DNA of 64,000 nucleotides from Plazaster borealis (taxonomy: Eukaryota; Echinodermata; Asteroidea; Forcipulatida; Labidiasteridae). Both the position numbers and the translations under genes were made by a program. Of the stretch, positions 1-11,628 are shown one piece after another. Numbering within the stretch: position 1 is the stretch's first letter; every line of letters starts with the position of its first letter. The stretch is from NCBI GenBank assembly GCA_021014325.1, contig CM037472.1, positions 25,033,063-25,097,062 of the forward strand, given 5' to 3'. The notes below the pieces were generated by a model. It made no database searches and had not been told where the DNA came from. It saw nothing but the letters and a program-made list of their open reading frames with translations.

Positions 1-1496
1 GCTGTTATTCGGATGTAGAGCTCAGGCATTGTCCCCGATTGAGGGCTAAATTATGGAACACTATGAACACACAAGAAAGACATTTTTATGTAACCTGGGG
101 AGCTATTTGATGAATCGGGGAGTTGTTAAAGCTGGCGTATGGTCAGATTAATCTCTCCCTGGAAATTTATTTGTCTTTGCAATCTTCTCAAGTATCCCGG
201 ATAGCTGATAAATGCACTTGGAATAACAGTGTATAGGTATTGTACCATCCAGCAAAAGGCAATTCAACACATTTCCACTGCGTGATTGGCACAAAGATCG
301 TTGCGCGAATGATCTTGTCTCTTTGTTTTCAACTGAACTGATATAGTACTGCATTTGTGAGAGGTCGATCAGTGGAGATGAAACACTCTGAAAGTACTAA
401 AATATTCAGAACACTTTGTGTATAAAGAGGTCTTCCTTTGTTTTTTGCTTCAAACAAAACAATTTTAAAGGCTGTCCATATTCCCTAATTCCCCGGGGGA
501 AAAACCAAACTACAAATAGCAACTAAAACTACAGCTAGAATAAACAGACTCAAAAATTTTTACACGAACTTTGTTTTAAAATCTGTTCTCATCTTTAAAA
601 AAAAATACAAAATAAAAAAAGCTGGTTGAAACATCACATTACCCCCCCCTTCAGCTGCTTCCAAAATACCATACTACTAGCTTTTATACGACAATTATAT
701 ATCAGGATTCAATGGCTAAGAGTAGAATAAAGCAAACCCTCGTAGTCACAGGAACTGACGTAAACTAGTGTCCTCCCTTGACATGTAGATGGGAAAATAT
801 TTTGACTAGCTTTATTAATACGCGGACAAAATTTACAAATTTGATGAACCACTCCCACAACAGGGTAAAGGTGCTGCAGCTTATAGCGCTGCCGAGGAGA
901 ATGTCGCTCACTTCCAACGCAGAATCATGCCAAGTATGAGGGGGGAAAAAGAGGGGGGAAAAAAAGGAAGCTTATTTGAAGAAGTAGAACATGGAATTTT
1001 CCAATGAAAAATGCAAGAATCGTAAGTGTGCCACGACAGTGGTTTAGTTATAATATACCGAATGCATTACGGGTACCCATCATGTTGAAGTGTTGCACTA
1101 AGCAACGTGCATTTTGTATTTGTTTAAAATCTATTTGAGTTGGCAACTTTAAACATGACCCAATTAAAGCCAAAATCATAAAAGAAAATCTTTTAGGTTT
1201 AAGATGTAACCTCTCATAAAGAAATATCACAGGATTAGTGAAAGGATAACTTGAATGTATTCAATACCAATACCTATATAAGAAATGATGATGATTTCAT
1301 ATTTACATGTTGCTTTTTCCGCAAAACAATAAAACCTTAAAATAAGAAATAAGAAGAAGAAAAAACATCCAGCAAAAAAACCCACCAAAACAAGCTTGAG
1401 TCCAGGTATGTGTTAATTTTTAACCTGATGGGCCCAATTTTAATCGGGCTGCTGAGATAGAAACAAAATATAAATTAAAAAAAGGCTCCAAGGTCT
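1..1496. other. Non-coding, no gene recognised
   Basis: AT-rich DNA with short purine runs (938-968). A fragment at about 1430 starts like the CTGCTTAAGCA element (GGGCCCAATTTTA). Presumably it is intron or 3' flank of RAD51B. No exon matching the missing RAD51B C-terminus was seen. Confidence 0.4.
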
Positions 1497-1951
1497 AATT
1501 GAGTTTTGTGATGCACTCATTTTCTAATAGATAGAGTCCTTATGAAAGTGGGAAGAAAAATCACTATGAAAGTGGGAAGAAAAATCACTAAGTCTCTATA
1601 ACCTCACGTTAAAACGGTTTAAAATGCAGTTGTATCCAGTGCGAATTTTGTCAACATCCTAAAACTCAAATGACGTCACACTTCAAAAGTACAGTTTTTT
1701 ACAGGATTTGTTTTTAGTTCATTCCTGAATTTTGATGATAGGCCTATTCAACCAAAAAGGCATTAAATTTGATCTTTTGACAATTGCAAAAATTTGTACT
1801 TGACATGTACAGACCCATTTGTTATTGATATTCAATGTTATCATGTTTCAAATTTACAGCATTTTAACAAGAGGTTAGAGACTTGTATTTTAATTTCCAT
1901 TTTCATAAGGACTAAATCTATTGGAAAATGAATGCATCAAAAAACTTAATT
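1497..1951. mobile_element. Inverted-repeat element (MITE-like), arms about 95 bp
   Basis: The left arm (1497-1616) begins AATTGAGTTTTGTGATGCAC. The reverse complement of the right arm (1860-1951) begins AATTAAGTTTTTTGATGCAT. They align along their length at roughly 85 percent once a 24-bp tandem duplication in the left arm is removed. The interior has no coding potential. Confidence 0.7.
1541..1588. repeat. Perfect 24-bp tandem duplication
   Basis: Two identical 24-bp units (starting TATGAAAGTGGG) lie at 1541-1564 and 1565-1588 inside the left arm of the inverted-repeat element. The right arm has one copy-equivalent, so the duplication came after insertion. Confidence 0.95.
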
Positions 1952-4124
1952 TGATCTTACAGCTCTCTTGAATTTACTCAAAAATTTGAGTGAAACCAGT
2001 CAGAAACGACAAAAACCTATGACAATTTTTGGAGTGAAACATGTTTTGTTTTGCAAATATCTGCACTTAAACCTCAAGGAAATTGGTGCTTGATCCTTGG
2101 TTGCATTTACACTGGTAGTCCGTCATAGTTAAAACTACGACTGCACATCTCAGAAAAATCAATGCGGCGAGTAAAACCTCACACTTTAGGAAAAGGTGTG
2201 AATTATTGACGTCTTTCTTATTTCCATCAATCTGTACAGTCCACATCCAATTAAATCAAGTGTGCATTTAATCCCATAAAACAACCACGTCGTTATACCG
2301 ACTCAACCCCTTCACACCAGATCACAATTGACACACCATTGCTGACGTCAGCTGCAGCTATCAAAAACGATACAATTTCACCCAATATCCAGTCCACCCG
2401 ATACAATCTGCCACACAATTGAAAAAATTATGAGGCATTAAGATCCCTGTGTATAATGGGGAGTGACGTAGGCTGGCCGGCCGGAACGGTGACGCAAGTT
2501 TGTCTATAGGATGACTGGCCGTGCTGGTATAATAGGATGACTGAAGCGGTTTACAGGCTAAGACCAGATGATGAGGGTAGTGCAGGACTCTGCAAAAAGG
2601 TCAACGGGATATGGTTTCATCATGCCAACAATGACTCTGAGGGAGACTGTTTATCGTTTTGGCAAGCCGAATGTATGGTGATTGCACCTGGCCCTACGCG
2701 ACTGCATGGGCTGTCTACGTGCAGGGACTCAGGCACTGGTCTAACGTGAAATGACGTTAAACAAGTGCAGCCCACATTGTTCTCTTTTCGAGAATCATCT
2801 GTAAGACAACTAGAGGACAATGAATGCAACGATGTACATCAATACATTGTAACATTTCCTGGAAGTTGTAACAAAATAACAAATCAATGGAGGACTGTGG
2901 TGTTTAGATGGTTAGCAGACATACCAGGTAAATTCTGAGCATAAACTTTCACAAATACTTACTATGCGTGTGTTAGCCGTGGAACAACAAAATTTGTCCT
3001 TAATTAGACCACCATGCACCTCATTTCACAGTTAACATGTGCATACAAGTATTTGTGAAGTAGTCCATGCGCATACTATTGAGAACAATTTACCTGGTAA
3101 GCCTGCTGCCTCCAAGCATTCCTAAGAATCTCTTACTGACTTTAGTTTCTTACCCAAATAGTTGTATTCTTGATGGAAGCAAAAGTATTGACGGACTTAA
3201 TTTAAACAAACAAGGGTGGTATGGTATGTGGCTATACAGTGATATAGAAATTAAGGAGCCTGAAATTTTGACATTTTTGTTTGAAAAATTAAAAAAATTA
3301 GATTAAAAACCAGCATCCCACTCAACTTTTTACACATTATCCCTAAAATAGAAGTCAAAACAGATGAACCTGTTGTCCTCTGTGGACAAGTTCCTCAATT
3401 TCTTTCCTTCATGATTTGGGTATCCCCTTAAAGAAGGATGTTTTCCCATAATATCAAAATCTAGTTGAGGGAAGTGTTGAATAAATCTGACCATCCAATA
3501 AGTATCAACTTACTCTTTCCTGATCATTGAATAGAAATGTTTGAGAGTTTTGAGAAATATTCAACATTTTGTCAAGGACTCTTCTTTTACTAAATATTAC
3601 TGCAGCCGGTTTTTTTCTTCTTTTTCTTCTTTTCTTTGACAGGTTTTATGAAGGCGCTCACAGATCAGATTTCACTCATTGTCGGGATCAGGCATGGAGA
3701 GAGTATGTAAATTCAGGTACTGGGAGAAGATCACAAGCTTATCAAGTGACTTTATATACCACACACACACAGATCCTTGTCATTTGATTGGTGGAACATG
3801 CGGCATGCGTCATCCATTGTTTTGCCATGTATTTACTGCTGTGATGCTCCAGAAGTTAATATTGGACAGGTGTCCGTCCAATATGGATAATTATTAGATG
3901 CTTCGCAGCGCCTTTTCCAAAATAATTGTTACCCGCCTCTTTGTACAAATGAGGCAAGGTCATGTCACGGCAGACAAGGTTGGTGTCAAAATGGAGTCAT
4001 CCTCATTGTTTAGAAGTTTTTTAATAAAATTTTCAGAGTGTGGGGTGGACGAGTTTCCGTGTCTATTCTGTGTTTATTGTGAACAAATTCAAATAAAAAA
4101 GATCTATGTGTGAGTTATATAAAG
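1952..4124. other. Non-coding, one repeat fragment
   Basis: No gene recognised. It contains a fragment of another element (3063-3123) and a T/C-rich tract with an acceptor-like end at 3601-3642 on the plus strand. The short open frames show no family signature. Confidence 0.35.
3063..3123 (+). repeat. Fragment of the GGTGGCAGCAGACTT element
   Basis: The segment around TTTACCTGGTAAGCCTGCTGCC matches the right half of the hairpin element at 60156-60292, including the upstream CATGCGCA stretch. It is a truncated copy. Confidence 0.65.
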
Positions 4125-4248
4125 CAAATATTTGATGCATATGAGTGCATGATGTTGCAGAATATAATCACTCGGTGAAATCTGGACTGTTCCATTTCAC
4201 CTTGTGATTATATTCTGTGACAATGCACTCATATGCATCCAATATTTG
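4125..4248. mobile_element. Hairpin element with about 55-bp inverted arms
   Basis: The left arm CAAATATTTGATGCATATGA... (4125-4181) and the right arm (4194-4248) are near-perfect reverse complements. They are separated by only a 12-nt loop. This is typical of a palindromic MITE. Confidence 0.85.
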
Positions 4249-6147
4249 TATATAATATTTGATCAATCTTTATTAAAAAGCACGCCAAAAATAAAGTTAA
4301 CAGCAAAGCAAGCAAAACAAAAGATTGAACATAAATGCCCAGGTCATGTACTTGGGTTAGGTGAACTAACCAGGATACGGTACAGGGCTGGATGCAAGAC
4401 GAAAACAACAACGTACAAAATATAGAGTAAGTGACCTAAAGTAACGGGCAAAAGATAAACAGGAATCAAAAGACAAATGAACAGCTACGTAGTCTACTTC
4501 ATGTTTCGTGCATGTGGAATGCATTCGATTTGTTAAAGACAATTATGGGAACTAGAAGACTTTGTCTCTCAATATCGAGTCTGGTTCTTTGAAATGCATG
4601 CAATCATTATAAGTATATTGAAGCCTTCAAATGGGAGTGCTTTTGAGAAGTTATTATCCAACACACTTTACTGTCCGTGCCATTTTACTGGCAACAATAA
4701 ATACAGGTACTTAGCATTTTTTGGTTTAAAAAAACACACCATGACATCTCTTTCAGGAGAAACAATCTCAAAGAAACAGTGCATTCCATCCGTCTTTTGA
4801 CATGACATTTAAAAGTCTTTCTATATATTATTGACGGATGTATGGTGTTTTAAAAAGGACGTCAACCTCACATTGTGTGAACACTTAGCAGTGGATATTT
4901 TATGCACGTTTCAAATAAGCCTGTTCCAACTCATTCACATGTTTTGACTTTGAAAGCGTGTTAAATGTCATTTTTGACATCACCTGTTTTGACTTGGAAG
5001 CAGATGCTTCCAACTCTGGCTGTACCTATGTTATATTTTACATGCACATCGGGCTGTATTTGATTATTGTAGAACCTTTCCCAGAATTGCCCTGTCCTGT
5101 AAGCACAAGGCATTTCAGTGAGTAGTAACACATGCTTTGGGTATCTCCTGTCTATTACCTAGCCGAGGTTGGACTCCTCCGTAGCATGCAAGGCGACGGA
5201 GTCCAGAGCATTAAGATCCCATACCATTGCGAACAAAATATTTTCATATTTATACCTGATGGAGGAAGCTGAAGCTTCGCTCACATATATTCCTTATGTC
5301 CGGAATTCCAAGACTGCTGGGTTCAGAATTGTTAATTTTATCCTTGGGTGACATTATTTTTGAAAATGAAATTAAAATTGACATCTCTGTTGTTGTAACT
5401 TTCTGTACTGACTCCATATGTGAAAACTTACACGCACACACATTATTCATAGCAAGTTCATTCTTCACGCTCGTTCGTGCTTGCTTCAAGCTCAGTAACT
5501 AACAAGTACATTGGTATTGATTATTTACAATAATTTGAGTAAAATCACCAAGTACAGTATCGACGCATTCACTTTATATAACAAAATAATGTAGTATCGA
5601 TACCATACTAGGACTAATAAAATGTTTTGCTTCAGTTGACGCGAAGTTGCTACGCATTTCGCGCATGCGCACACATGCTCACACGTCAATCTATACATGA
5701 TGTTTACAATGGAAGCGTGGATCTGCAATTTTTTTTTCTGCAATAATGTCACCCATGCATACATTTTTTATTTGTGGACCCGAAAAAAGTGTAGTTAAGG
5801 ACATGAAGTATATATCAAGAAAAAAATTCAGCTTCTTAAATCAAGTACAAATATGAATCAAGCATTAGTTGAAATTTTATTCGCATTGTGGAAAAGCTTT
5901 ATACCCAGGACGTCAGCGTAGTACACCGGAGACTGGCATCCTACCATGGCTAGTCTATAACTGAATGCCAAGCAGAGAGTGTATTCAAATTACATTCTGC
6001 ATATAATGGCACTCAAGCATTGAAATTTTCACATTGGCATGGAGTGAGTATTGCCTACATTTCACATTCCCATTAGTTTCTGGACAATTCTATATGCTCA
6101 TGTTCATTACTACCAATTTACACTTAACTCCTGCCTGGCCCTACAAT
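4249..6147. other. Non-coding, no gene recognised
   Basis: AT-rich sequence with only small palindromes (for example GGAAGCAGATGCTTCC near 4998). No repeat family or exon was recognised. Confidence 0.35.
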
Positions 6148-6226
6148 CCTTCCCCCCTCCCCCAACCCCCCCCCCCAAAAAAAAACCAACCCACCCCCCA
6201 AAACCCCCAAACCCCCCCCAAAAACA
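6148..6226. repeat. C/A-rich low-complexity tract
   Basis: Runs of 5-11 C separated by A runs. The minus strand has many G runs and could form G-quadruplexes. Confidence 0.85.
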
Positions 6227-7432
6227 AGTTTAACAGATGAATTCCTGAAACTGTTACAGAGGACATTCCTGATCATTTTTCCCACTAGTTTCCTGCCTCC
6301 ATTCCTCTCTACACCTTCCACACCTCTCCTCCAACCATCCTGCCTCCAATTCCCTTTCATCATTTCTTCCCATCTTCACTGGTTCAAGCAGCCGACAAAA
6401 AAAAAAGAAGCTCCCCGACCAAGGACAAATGAACAGTTCACACTCCAAGCACGATTTCGCCTCAACACCTAGACACGTCGGGCTCACACTATGCCTTCAT
6501 TTTCTGACGGCATCACACACAGACTCTCTGGTTCATCATCAGTGTATCGGCATTCTGTTGGACGCTCAAGCTTTTGTGCTGACCTTCACTGTGAGAGAGG
6601 GTAGTTCTCACTCCCTTGACTTAAGCTGTTACATTAAACAATTTCCCGCCATTAAGTTTTCATGAACTCGTGGGAGTATTCCCTTTTAATTTGTTTAGAA
6701 TGTATCTCAGTTGTTCAATGAATATGTTAAAGCAAGTGCACTGAATCTTTTTACCTGAAGCCCCTTAACAAAAAACACACTACATGTAAAGTGATGCAAA
6801 TTAAATGTTTAATGGCAGGTGACGAGTGCAAGATGTGTGCAAGTTCTGGACATTCTGTTTACAGTGAATTGAATTTCAATTTTTTTGCCATTTTATAGAT
6901 TTTATGTTCGACTAAAAAGAAATTGTATCGAAGCAGATAAACCCAACATTACATTTCAAAAGACAAATGGAAACCAGAAGAATGTTTTAAAAACATATTT
7001 GTTTTACCTACAACTCTGATTTTTCTAATGAATTAGCCTAAAAATGTAAATTTATCTATTTTTAAGACTTCATATTCAAGTAGTTAAGAAGATGTAGGCC
7101 TAGTATTGAACCAGAAAACCCCACATAAACCCCACATAATATTTCAAAACACAGCTGGAAAGGAAGTTTTAAAAACTTCTTGTTCAACCTACTAAAGGGA
7201 TATTTTCAATTAAAGTTACAAACAATTGTAACAAGATAATGACGCTAGCTTTATACTAATCAATGATTAGTAGAAATCTGTTTTGTTGGAGTTGAATGAT
7301 TTTCCATCTATGACAACAAAAATTGTCCACTGAGAAAATTCACAAACTAAGGGGAACCATTTAAAATAGATTTTAGAGGGAACCATGCCAGATTGGGACC
7401 AATCCAGAACAGACATTGTTCCCAGAAACTAT
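6227..7432. other. Non-coding, no gene recognised
   Basis: No exon or repeat family was identified. A minus-strand frame at 6254-6487 contains AKS but fails splice-phase and family tests for RAD51B. Confidence 0.35.
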
Positions 7433-7588
7433 TTGCTTAAGCACAAAAAGTAGCTAAGCACAACAAAAGTATGCTTACCAGAATAAGGTTACCAGCCAAA
7501 ACACCATGTCACGTGTACAATTTTTGACTGGTATCCTGCTCATTTCTGCGTCACAGAAAATTGTTAAGCAATATGAAATTGGGTCCTG
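7433..7588. mobile_element. CTGCTTAAGCA element, partial
   Basis: TTGCTTAAGCACAAAAAGTA... to ATGAAATTGGGTCC matches the core of the family seen complete at 12377-12568. One end is missing. Confidence 0.8.
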
Positions 7589-8835
7589 GTTGTAGACTAG
7601 ACCATGAACAGACAGATACACTAAGCCCATACCTCCTTCAGCAACTTTCTATCACTGGTACCCAGGCATAATTTTTCAGTCTTGTAAGGACAAGGCTTTT
7701 TATTTAGTAATGAAGGAAATTTAAATTTCTACTGGAACATTTCAAGGGCCCATCAAGGCAATGATCAGGGGTGTGGAGGCAATTGCCTCCATTACCGCTT
7801 TGAAGTATCAGGCCGGGGTGTCCACTTGGGTAGCAAGCGCGACACATGCCTCTCACTCTGCTCTAAACCACACACAAAAAGCACGACGCTGCTATCTAAA
7901 TCAGGATTTTAAAGTGTGGACTTTTGACAAACTTTTGGGAGCTTGGTGGCAGTTGTGACTGGTCAGGGCTCGCCCGTAATACTAACCCGGCAAACGTTGT
8001 CTAGTCAAAACTGCTATGGGCTTGTAAACACCACTTCTCAACTTGCCATGTGGCTAAAAACTGCAACCTACTTGCTTATAATGCTCAATATTTCTTCCTT
8101 TTCAGATGTGAATCACAATTTTTAAAAAGTGTTAACTTATCTTTGAGTGTGTGAATGTAACTTCATTTAACCAATAAACTGGTTGCAATCGCTACCATTA
8201 ATCAGAAAGATACAGTGATGACAATACATGCTTAAAATGTGGGCTACTAAAACTTCCAGGGGGCAAGTAAAATGCACAGTTTACTAGCCTGGTGGGTTAC
8301 TTTACAAAAAGCTTTAACGCAACACCTGCTGGTCAATGCAATGAGGGGTGTAGCTTAATAGACCGGTCTAATAAAAAGCAACTGTCTTTCAAAACAGACT
8401 GCATTTTCATCATGTTCATGTTCAAGGTTGCAACATTAACCAGACATTTACAAATATTCACAAAATTAAGAAACAGCTGACTGATTCAATCTCCTTGAAA
8501 GGAAAAAAATGTGGAGTGAAGTTTTAATCCATTCTTACCCACAAGCTTCCAAGAAGATTATTAATTACCCACAAAGGTCTGTTGTGTCACCTTTTATACT
8601 ACAATTTTTGCAGTGTTGCAAAAAATTGCACGATCTGTGCCCATGTTAACTGTTTTATAGACCATTCATATCTGTACAATCGTCATGACTACACAGGGCT
8701 GTTACTGTTAATGATTTCTTGTAGACAATTTCTCTGTAAAAATGCCTGGAAAAATAATACAAAAGAAGAGTTGTGTTTTGTTTAAGAAATGTAGACAGTA
8801 AGCTAGCATGGAAGACATTTGAAAATGTGTGTCCA
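7589..8835. other. Non-coding, no gene recognised
   Basis: It contains a perfect 16-bp palindrome at 7775-7790 and otherwise unremarkable AT-rich DNA. Confidence 0.35.
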
Positions 8836-8976
8836 GGGGTCGATTTCACAAAACTCTTCCTAACTTAGGACTAGTCCTAGGCAATGCTAAGAGATAGGAC
8901 TAGTCTTAAGTTAAGACCTGTTACTAGTCCTGACTTCAGATAAGACTAGTCTTATCTCTTTGTGAAAATTGGCCCC
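8836..8976. mobile_element. Palindromic element with ACTAGTC repeats
   Basis: It starts GGGGTCGATTTCACAAA and ends with the inverted form (TTTGTGAAAATTGGCCCC). Inside, GGACTAGTC and AAGACTAGTCTTA blocks alternate, so almost the whole element can fold on itself. Confidence 0.85.
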
Positions 8977-9075
8977 AGGATATGCCTTTTCCTGTGACCT
9001 TCTTGGTTGAGGGAAAGTAAGCCACTCAGCTCTCTAAAGGATTATTAAAAGTAATGCTAATTTATAGGCCAAACT

Positions 9076-9250
9076 TTCAATGAAGATACAATATTCGTCA
9101 CCTGTTAAAGTTTCAGCTGAATACAGTGTCTACTTGTTGAGAAAACAGCAAAAAAGATCACGGTATTTTCATCAAGATCGTCGAACCCATCCGTGTTTAG
9201 TGAGGTGACACGGGTACCAACTGCATCTCCAGCCGCAGCATTCGAAACAG
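9076..9250. repeat. Partial copy of the AAAGGTAGGGTCA element
   Basis: The stretch AAAGTTTCAGCTGAATACAG... through CATCCGTGTTTAGTGAGGTG matches the complete copy at 35986-36327. The terminal repeats are missing. Confidence 0.75.
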
Positions 9251-9680
9251 ACACCATGGAAATTTGAATCTTCAAACCTCACCTTGTGGTGAGCTTTGGA
9301 GATTCAAATTCTGCAACATACTTTTATTGATTTCTAATCAATAGGGGCATTTGAGACGAAAGAATTTCGCAGGATGCTTCCCACCATTACCATCTTTATA
9401 CCAAATAAGCTTTCGGATGCAAACAACACACAATTTTTTTTTGGCATTACCATAGTGTGACCCTTACATTTAAAATCAGCCCCAATTTTCAAGGGGTGCT
9501 TAGCACTCAAATTTGCTTAGCAAAGAAGATTAATTCGGAAAAACAGCACAAAAATGTCACATTGTTGTCACATATTCAATATTATGTTAAATATATTTTG
9601 CTTAGCAATATTTTCTGCCCAATTTTTTTCCCCCTGTATACTCCACCTAAAGCTTGTATACCAAATGTTGAACACTCTCT
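9251..9680. other. Non-coding with a 24-bp hairpin (9259-9311)
   Basis: Near its start GAAATTTGAATCTTC... folds back on itself with a 4-nt loop. The rest is AT-rich with no gene. Confidence 0.5.
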
Positions 9681-10009
9681 TTAAAGGTATCGTACACGTT
9701 TGGTAATTACTCAAAATATATTAGCATAAAAACTGACTTGGTAACGGGCAACGGAGAACTGTTGATAGTATCAAACATTGTAGGAAACGACTCCCTCTGA
9801 AGTAACATAGTTTTTGAGAAAGAGGTATTTTCTCACTAAAATAATAAAAACTTCTTGCAAGAAGTTTTTATTCCTATCTGAAAGCACACAAATTTGTACA
9901 ACAAGGGTGTTTTTTCTTTCATCATTTTCTTGCACCTTCAATGACCAATTGAGCCCAAATTTTCACAGGCTTGTTATTTTATGCATATGTTGGGATTCAG
10001 TGCCTTTAA
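9681..10009. mobile_element. TTAA-flanked MITE, family D (329 bp)
   Basis: Both ends carry TTAA with inverted termini (TTAAAGGTATCGTACACG and the complement of CAGTGCCTTTAA). A perfect 28-bp palindrome lies inside at 9844-9871. Other copies are at 53937-54267 and 61778-62151. TTAA ends are the target-site hallmark of piggyBac-type transposons; assignment to that group is inference. The element lies 146 bp past the RAD51B donor. Confidence 0.85.
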
Positions 10010-10155
10010 TCCAACATCGGTGTGGGGGGAAAATGTTGTTTAGTGAGGTATCTCTCCTTGTGTGACAACTCATTTTGCTCCATCTCCATACCCGGGGACT
10101 TTAGCTCCTCCGAGAATGGTGCGGTGTTGAGGGCATTATGGATCATGTAACTTAC

Positions 10156-10265
10156 CTCTCGTCTGGATTCATCAACGTACTGGAGAATAAGGCGTGTATT
10201 GACACTGTGACTCCATGTGTTTCCAAGGGCTGCCATTACATAGGAACCGCCATCTCTGCAGTCCT
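10156..10265 (-). CDS. RAD51B: RAD51B exon near the C-terminus
   Basis: The minus strand encodes DCRDGGSYVMAALGNTWSHS followed by VNTRLILQYVDESRRE. The run ALGNTWSHSVNTRLILQY is, from memory of the family, essentially identical to vertebrate RAD51B. It differs from the corresponding segments of RAD51, RAD51C and XRCC3. The acceptor is ATATCACAG (AG at 10267-10266) and the donor is a perfect GAG|GTAAGT starting at 10155. The exon is 110 nt: two bases completing a split codon, then 36 codons. This phase fits the upstream exon at 15263-15356 exactly. In vertebrates the next exon begins with the ILIAKSP-like segment and carries the C-terminus. No such exon was found between 1 and 10155, so it probably lies beyond the window. 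The frame happens to stay open past the donor to 10006, described as a separate finding. Confidence 0.92.
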
Positions 10266-10727
10266 CTGTGATATCAAACAAATCACTCAGTCAAGCAAGC
10301 TTTGTAAAAAATTCATCAGTGATAACATTTTTAAAGTTTGTGTTTCTGTTTTTTTTTATTTTTAAGCATAAACATATTTCATAAGCAGAATAATACAAAT
10401 AATAACAGGAATTTACAACAATGGAGGCTGTACACAAGAGGCTGAAGCTTATATCTGTCCATGAGCACTTACATTTTCCAGAGAAGTTCTGAAAATGATC
10501 AAGAAAGGAAAGTGTCTTTTTTAAAAACATTTTCACTTTAAAAGTTTATTCAGTCATTGTGGGGGGAAAAAAAGATGATTGTGAAATGCAAATTTGTAAA
10601 CTCCATGGCAAATCTATTAATCTCACTGTCATTAAAATGTTGCAGTAGACCTCATTTGGATCTCATTTACTACTATTTAGACTAGAAAAAACCTGAGGGA
10701 TTCCGAACTATGCCTCTTTTCAAAACA

Positions 10728-10773
10728 AATGCTTTGGCTTTGGCTCCGGCTTAGGGTCCGGTTTAGGCTGTCT
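10728..10773. repeat. GGCTCCGGCTTAGG degenerate short repeat
   Basis: A short run of imperfect GGCT(C/T)CGG units, also seen inside the hairpin at 35538-35652. Confidence 0.5.
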
Positions 10774-10789
10774 GCCTCTTTAAAGCCCT

Positions 10790-10981
10790 GGGCCCAATTT
10801 CATAGAGCTGCTCAAGCAGACAATTTTGCATTCAAATTTTGTGCTTCGCAAAAATAAGCTGGATACCAGTCAGAAATGGTGTATGTGACATGGTATTTTG
10901 GCTAGTAATTTATTCTGGAAAGCATAATTTTGCTGTGCTTAGATACTTTTTGTTGTTAAGCAGCTCTATAAAATTGGGCCC
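10790..10981. mobile_element. CTGCTTAAGCA element, complete
   Basis: It begins GGGCCCAATTTCATAGAGCT and ends CTCTATAAAATTGGGCCC, giving about 28-bp terminal inverted repeats. The core (AAATGGTGTATGTGACATGG... GTAATTTATTCTGG) is shared with the other copies. No coding capacity. Confidence 0.9.
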
Positions 10982-11240
10982 TGTACTGATTACTGATAGT
11001 ACCTATACCTGTGCTGAAGCCGAAGCAGAGGTAAGGAAAAAAGGTGTTTGAATGGGGCGCGCGGCAAGGAAAGTTGGAAAACAAAATTGTTGTCAATTTG
11101 GAGTTTCATCCTTTATCAGGCAAGGCCAAGGAGGCAAAGACCAGACCTCTATACAAGTACATGCTAATACTATGTGAGTCTTTGGCCAATTTCTTAGTGC
11201 TGAGTATAGGATCTGAAACTAGTTAGTTTTTTTTTTGCAG

Positions 11241-11298
11241 TGACACCATGGAAAGAATTTCTCTTTGAAACTATAGAGATTATTTCCAAGGTGTTACC
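11241..11298. repeat. Hairpin, about 20-bp arms
   Basis: ACACCATGGAAAGAATTTCT pairs with AGATTATTTCCAAGGTGT with a few mismatches. The same ACACCATGGAAA start precedes the hairpin at 9259, which suggests a small family. Confidence 0.5.
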
Positions 11299-11330
11299 AC
11301 AGACCCTATTGGTTTGTAGTGCGCAAAAAA

Positions 11331-11452
11331 CGTTGCTTAGCAGAACCAGAACACCAGCTTAAATACCATGTAATGTTAATTACTTGTAACTGGTTCCCTT
11401 CTAACTTTTCTAAGCAAATAGACAAGTCATACTGTTAAGCAGCTCTTTGAAC
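11331..11452. mobile_element. CTGCTTAAGCA element, degenerate
   Basis: Recognisable pieces are TTGCTTAGCAGAAC, ACACCAGCTTAAATACCATG and GTTAAGCAGCTCTTTGA. Both termini are lost. Confidence 0.55.
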
Positions 11453-11461
11453 TTGCATCTT

Positions 11462-11628
11462 CAGGCGCAGATCCAGGGGCACTAGGAGGCTTGATTTCCC
11501 CCCCCCCTCAAAACGCCAAAAGCTCCGTACGGCCCACCCGTTATATTTATTTGAGCCCCCCCCCCCAATACATAATCCTTGGTGCGCCGTTGTGCCACCC
11601 GGTTAAACATATCCTGGACCCACGCCTG
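11462..11628. mobile_element. Inverted-repeat element with C-tracts
   Basis: CAGGCGCAGATCCAGG at the left is the inverted form of CCTGGACCCACGCCTG at the right. Two C runs of about 10 lie inside. It looks like a short non-autonomous element; no coding frame. Confidence 0.65.

Noticed and set aside
3643..3711. Plus-strand stretch after a very strong T/C tract and CAG, reading FYEGAHRSDFTHCRDQAW
   Set aside because: The acceptor is good, but there is no family match, the donor is weak and no companion exon is visible. T/C tracts are common in this AT-rich DNA.
6254..6487. Minus frame containing AKS, considered as the missing RAD51B last exon
   Set aside because: It is in the wrong phase relative to the only acceptor-like site, and lacks the SP..APF and Y-T-I pattern.
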